Below are positions 5,048 through 7,235 of a DNA stretch of 7,235 nucleotides, in pieces. Both the position numbers and the translations under genes were made by a program. The notes beneath the pieces are model-generated. The model was given only the letters and a program-made list of their open reading frames with translations, did no database searches and was not told where the DNA came from. Origin of the DNA: Clostridiales bacterium DTU092 (GTDB taxonomy: Bacteria > Bacillota > Clostridia > Caldicoprobacterales > Caldicoprobacteraceae); the NCBI GenBank assembly GCA_001513505.1, contig LFTM01000143.1:1-7235 (forward strand), in the 5' to 3' direction. Position 1 is the first letter of the stretch; each line of letters opens with the position of its first letter.

Positions 5048-6158
5048 AAAACTGTTAATTGTATGTCTTTTGCTAGCTGCCGCCATAGGGTGGTATATAC
5101 CGAAGGTTTATGCTGATGACTGGTTTGAACCACAGGCCGGGTATTACACCCTGTTTGATGAATCGGGCAATGAGTTAACCATGATGGCAAGGGAGATATT
5201 GGCAAAAGACGAGTATATCAGCGAGGATAACAAGCATTATTCAGTCACATCAGTAGATAAGGATAAAAAGAGGGCAGTGGCCAAATACCTGGGTGATGTG
5301 AAACTTCCGGAGATTGAAGAAGATATAGCATCCATTGATGTATGGGTGCAAGGTATAGACAAAAACGCAAATATACTGCTTTATTCAACCCATACTGATG
5401 AATCCTATATTCCCTCCGACGGTTCTCACACAAAGCCTGGTGAAGGGGGAATTCTAGATGTGGCTGAGACATTCAAAAATGCTTTGCAGAACAGGGGAAT
5501 AAATGCCATATTGGACAAAACACCACATGAACCTCATGATGCAGGGGCGTACAGGCGTTCCAGGCAAACAGCTGTAAATTTGATGAAGCAGCATTCTCCT
5601 GTAGCTGCTGTTTTTGATATTCACAGGGATGCGGTACCTGCCCGTGTTTATGCCACAAAGGTCGACGGTAAGTCTATGACAAAAGTAAGGATTGTGATAG
5701 GCTCCCGAAATCAGAACAGAAAGGCTAACGAGGAGCTGGCTTACAAGATCAAAGCTGTAGCAGATAAAGTATATCCGGGATTGATAAAGGATATTTATAT
5801 TGGAGGAGGAGCTTACAATCAGGAACTTTCTCCACGGTCACTGCTGTTCGAATTTGGTACCCATGAAAACAGCAAAGAGTCAGCAAAGAGGGCAGCTGAA
5901 CATCTTGCAGTTGTAATAGACAAGGCCATGTTTGGAGGAACTGTGAAGGGTAAAACCCAGGAAGGTGAAGAAAAAGGTACTTATCGCCCGGAGCCGATCA
6001 CTCAGGAAGACACGCGCGGAGGAAGCAGGGGAATATTATGGCTGGTGCTGCTGGTTGTAGCGGGAGCAGGGATATTCTTTGCCATAAGCGGGGGAAGAAG
6101 AGAGATGCTATCAAAAGTTACGGGATCCTTTAAAGATAAAGATGATAAACGGGAATAA
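5025..6158 (+). CDS. SpoIIP-family sporulation peptidoglycan hydrolase with C-terminal membrane anchor
   Basis: Member of the SpoIIP family, whose model member is a zinc-dependent amidase/endopeptidase that cuts septal peptidoglycan with SpoIID to drive engulfment of the forespore. From this start (377 aa): signal peptide or anchor at 8-30 ending VYA, a lead-in domain to about 110, then the catalytic domain with LLYSTHTDESYIPS (118-131, first metal histidine at 123), a DKTPHEPHDAGAYRRSR segment (164-180), VFDIHRD (196-202, second metal histidine 200), VYPGL (250-254) and LLFEFGTHEN (273-282, likely catalytic Glu 276). After a charged linker there is a second hydrophobic segment, ILWLVLLVVAGAGIFFAI (about 337-354), and a basic tail. 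Classical SpoIIP is, to my knowledge, anchored only at the N-terminus. It is paired with DUF1614, not with the germination protease gene gpr. It may be a paralogue rather than the canonical spoIIP, so I give no symbol. Confidence 0.85.
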   Translation: MRMNKAAKKLLIVCLLLAAAIGWYIPKVYADDWFEPQAGYYTLFDESGNELTMMAREILAKDEYISEDNKHYSVTSVDKDKKRAVAKYLGDVKLPEIEEDIASIDVWVQGIDKNANILLYSTHTDESYIPSDGSHTKPGEGGILDVAETFKNALQNRGINAILDKTPHEPHDAGAYRRSRQTAVNLMKQHSPVAAVFDIHRDAVPARVYATKVDGKSMTKVRIVIGSRNQNRKANEELAYKIKAVADKVYPGLIKDIYIGGGAYNQELSPRSLLFEFGTHENSKESAKRAAEHLAVVIDKAMFGGTVKGKTQEGEEKGTYRPEPITQEDTRGGSRGILWLVLLVVAGAGIFFAISGGRREMLSKVTGSFKDKDDKRE

Positions 6159-6164
6159 GACAAA

Positions 6165-6203
6165 AAAACCGGGCTGCTGACAATACCCTCGCAGCTCGGT
6201 TTT
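6165..6203 (+). terminator. Intrinsic terminator after the SpoIIP-like gene
   Basis: AAAACCGGGCTGC (6165-6177) pairs with GCAGCTCGGTTTT (6191-6203): a 13-bp stem with one G-U pair and a 13-nt loop, starting 6 nt after the stop codon. The A and T ends make it usable in both directions. It separates the SpoIIP-like unit from the DUF3189 pair. Confidence 0.88.
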
Positions 6204-6262
6204 ATGTTTAAAAATTATCATTTGTTTTTAGCTTATAAGACTTATGAGGAGAGAAGCCAGAG

Positions 6263-6736
6263 TTGAAAGTTATATATTGTGGCTATAGAGGAACTTATGG
6301 AGCATTTTTATTTGCTGCTTTTCATCTGGGGTTTTATAAAGAAAATAGCATCCCTGAAAAGAGACAGATAGAAAAACATTTTGAAATATGCCGTTTATAC
6401 GGTGAACAATATGGAAATTTAATTTATGTAGGAGTAGATGAAGAGTTACGGGAGGTATATATTCTGGGATGCAAGAGATATTTTTCGGTTGTTAAAAAGG
6501 CACAGATGCACATAAATAAAATGTTTCACCTGGATGATACCATTTACCATGTGGATGTAAGAAAAAAAGAGGGAATACTGCCACGTATAATCGGTTTTTT
6601 ATTGGCACATCGGATTAACAGGGTAATTTGCAGGAAACTGTTTTCATACTGGATTGTTCGAAAGTATCCATGTGTTTCAAATGCAACAAAAACAGTAAAG
6701 GAAAGACTAAAAACGATGGATATGAAGAAGAGGTGA
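6263..6736 (+). CDS. DUF3189 family protein, divergent copy
   Basis: 157 aa, no clear membrane segment, function unknown. It starts with TTG (6263-6265), with AGGAG 11 nt upstream; no better start exists. The opening MKVIYCGYRGTYGAFLFAAFHLG lines up in plan with MKLFYHCYGGAHTSVTCASI of the next gene, and both have exactly 157 codons, so I read them as paralogues. Here, however, the HCYGGAHTS element is replaced by CGYRGTYGA, and the FYDKMENKELGKPVFMG block is only loosely kept (YGEQYGNLIYVGVDEE). The C-terminal third is strongly basic and ends in a Lys/Arg-rich tail. Its TGA overlaps a GTG that could start the next gene. DUF3189 is, as far as I know, confined to Firmicutes. Confidence 0.65.
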   Translation: MKVIYCGYRGTYGAFLFAAFHLGFYKENSIPEKRQIEKHFEICRLYGEQYGNLIYVGVDEELREVYILGCKRYFSVVKKAQMHINKMFHLDDTIYHVDVRKKEGILPRIIGFLLAHRINRVICRKLFSYWIVRKYPCVSNATKTVKERLKTMDMKKR

Positions 6737-6747
6737 ATACTCAAGAT

Positions 6748-7221
6748 ATGAAATTGTTTTATCATTGTTATGGAGGAGCTCATACATCTGTTACCTGTGC
6801 TTCAATTCATTTGAAATACCTTCCGGATGATCGAATACCCGAAATGTATGAGTTTAAAGCAATTCCCTTTTATGATAAAATGGAAAATAAAGAATTAGGG
6901 AAGCCGGTATTTATGGGGAAAGATGATATGGGATGGGATATTTACGTAGTTGGAATGAAGGATGGAAAGAATGTGGTTATCCCGGCAATAAAAAGTTATC
7001 TTAACTTTAATGGTATTTCCCGGCCGGAAATTTTGTTTGTCGGTGCGCTGGTGCAATTACACCCTGTAACAGCGATGGGAGGAATAATCTCCAGAAGGCT
7101 GGGATTGCCCGGCATAGGGGGGCCGATGACAATTTGGGGAATAAGGAGAAGCTACCCGCATTTTGTGGAGCTGGTATCAAGAGTAAAGAAAACTATTTTG
7201 ACCGGAAATGATTTTTATTGA
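6748..7221 (+). CDS. DUF3189 family protein
   Basis: 157 aa soluble-looking protein of unknown function. It carries the pattern I associate with DUF3189: YHCYGGAHTSV at the N-terminus (5-15), PFYDKMENKELGKPVFMG in the middle (about 40-57), VYVVGM-like IYVVGMKDGKNVV (65-77) and ISRRLGLPGIGGP (about 114-126). The Gly/His-rich first motif is placed after the first strand, as a nucleotide- or phosphate-binding loop would be, but this is inference. Start choice: ATG 6748 has GAGGTGA (6730-6736) 11 nt upstream, the protein then begins MKLFYHC like its relatives, and the length equals that of the upstream paralogue. The alternative GTG at 6733 would overlap the upstream stop as GTGA and add five residues. 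It is co-transcribed with the preceding gene. The last 14 nt of the window hold nothing recognisable. Confidence 0.8.
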   Translation: MKLFYHCYGGAHTSVTCASIHLKYLPDDRIPEMYEFKAIPFYDKMENKELGKPVFMGKDDMGWDIYVVGMKDGKNVVIPAIKSYLNFNGISRPEILFVGALVQLHPVTAMGGIISRRLGLPGIGGPMTIWGIRRSYPHFVELVSRVKKTILTGNDFY

Positions 7222-7235
7222 CTTAGTATGGGTTT

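Noticed and set aside
5245..5658. Minus-strand open frames of 61-75 codons opposite the SpoIIP-like gene
   Set aside because: Low-complexity His/Leu-rich shadows of a gene with conserved motifs; no translation signals.

Overview
The window looks like chromosomal DNA from an endospore-forming, low-to-moderate GC clostridium (Bacillota, class Clostridia). The grounds are a SpoIIP-family sporulation hydrolase, two DUF3189 proteins (a family I know only from Firmicutes), strong AGGAGG-type ribosome binding sites, several GTG/TTG starts and AT-rich intergenic DNA with sigma-A-like promoters. I cannot name the genus. I see no mobile element, CRISPR array, tRNA or rRNA.

Left part, minus strand (1-1835): a TRAP transporter operon in the order dctP-dctQ-dctM. 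The genes are packed tightly (1 nt between P and Q with the start chosen here, 8 nt overlap between Q and M), and dctM is cut by the window edge. dctP has a near-consensus sigma-A promoter (TTGACA, 17 nt, TATTAT) and a leader of about 170 nt. The leader carries two copies of a G-rich motif, a small hairpin, a possible 23-codon leader ORF and, just before the dctP ribosome binding site, a compact intrinsic-terminator-like hairpin with a cUACGg tetraloop. This layout suggests transcription attenuation of the transporter.

Divergent intergenic region (1632-2178): besides the dctP leader and promoter it holds a GC-richer block (about 1905-2065) with no long ORF and several mutually compatible or competing complementary segments. 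It looks like a structured RNA, more likely read from the minus strand. A 13-bp inverted repeat and the yjbQ promoter follow.

Middle, plus strand (2179-4220): a YjbQ/UPF0047 protein, an RluA-family pseudouridine synthase and a stand-alone pyruvate-kinase C-terminal-domain protein (COG1751-like), closed by a strong terminator at 4172-4220. These three look like housekeeping or conserved-unknown genes without an obvious shared pathway.

Right part, plus strand (4343-7221): a two-gene unit of a DUF1614 polytopic membrane protein and an overlapping SpoIIP-like peptidoglycan hydrolase with an unusual C-terminal membrane anchor, closed by a terminator at 6165-6203. Then comes a tandem, translationally coupled pair of DUF3189 paralogues of identical length (157 aa), the first of which has lost the family's N-terminal HCYGGAHTS-type motif. 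The DUF1614/SpoIIP-like pair, the DUF3189 pair, the dctP leader and the candidate RNA are the parts most worth following up.
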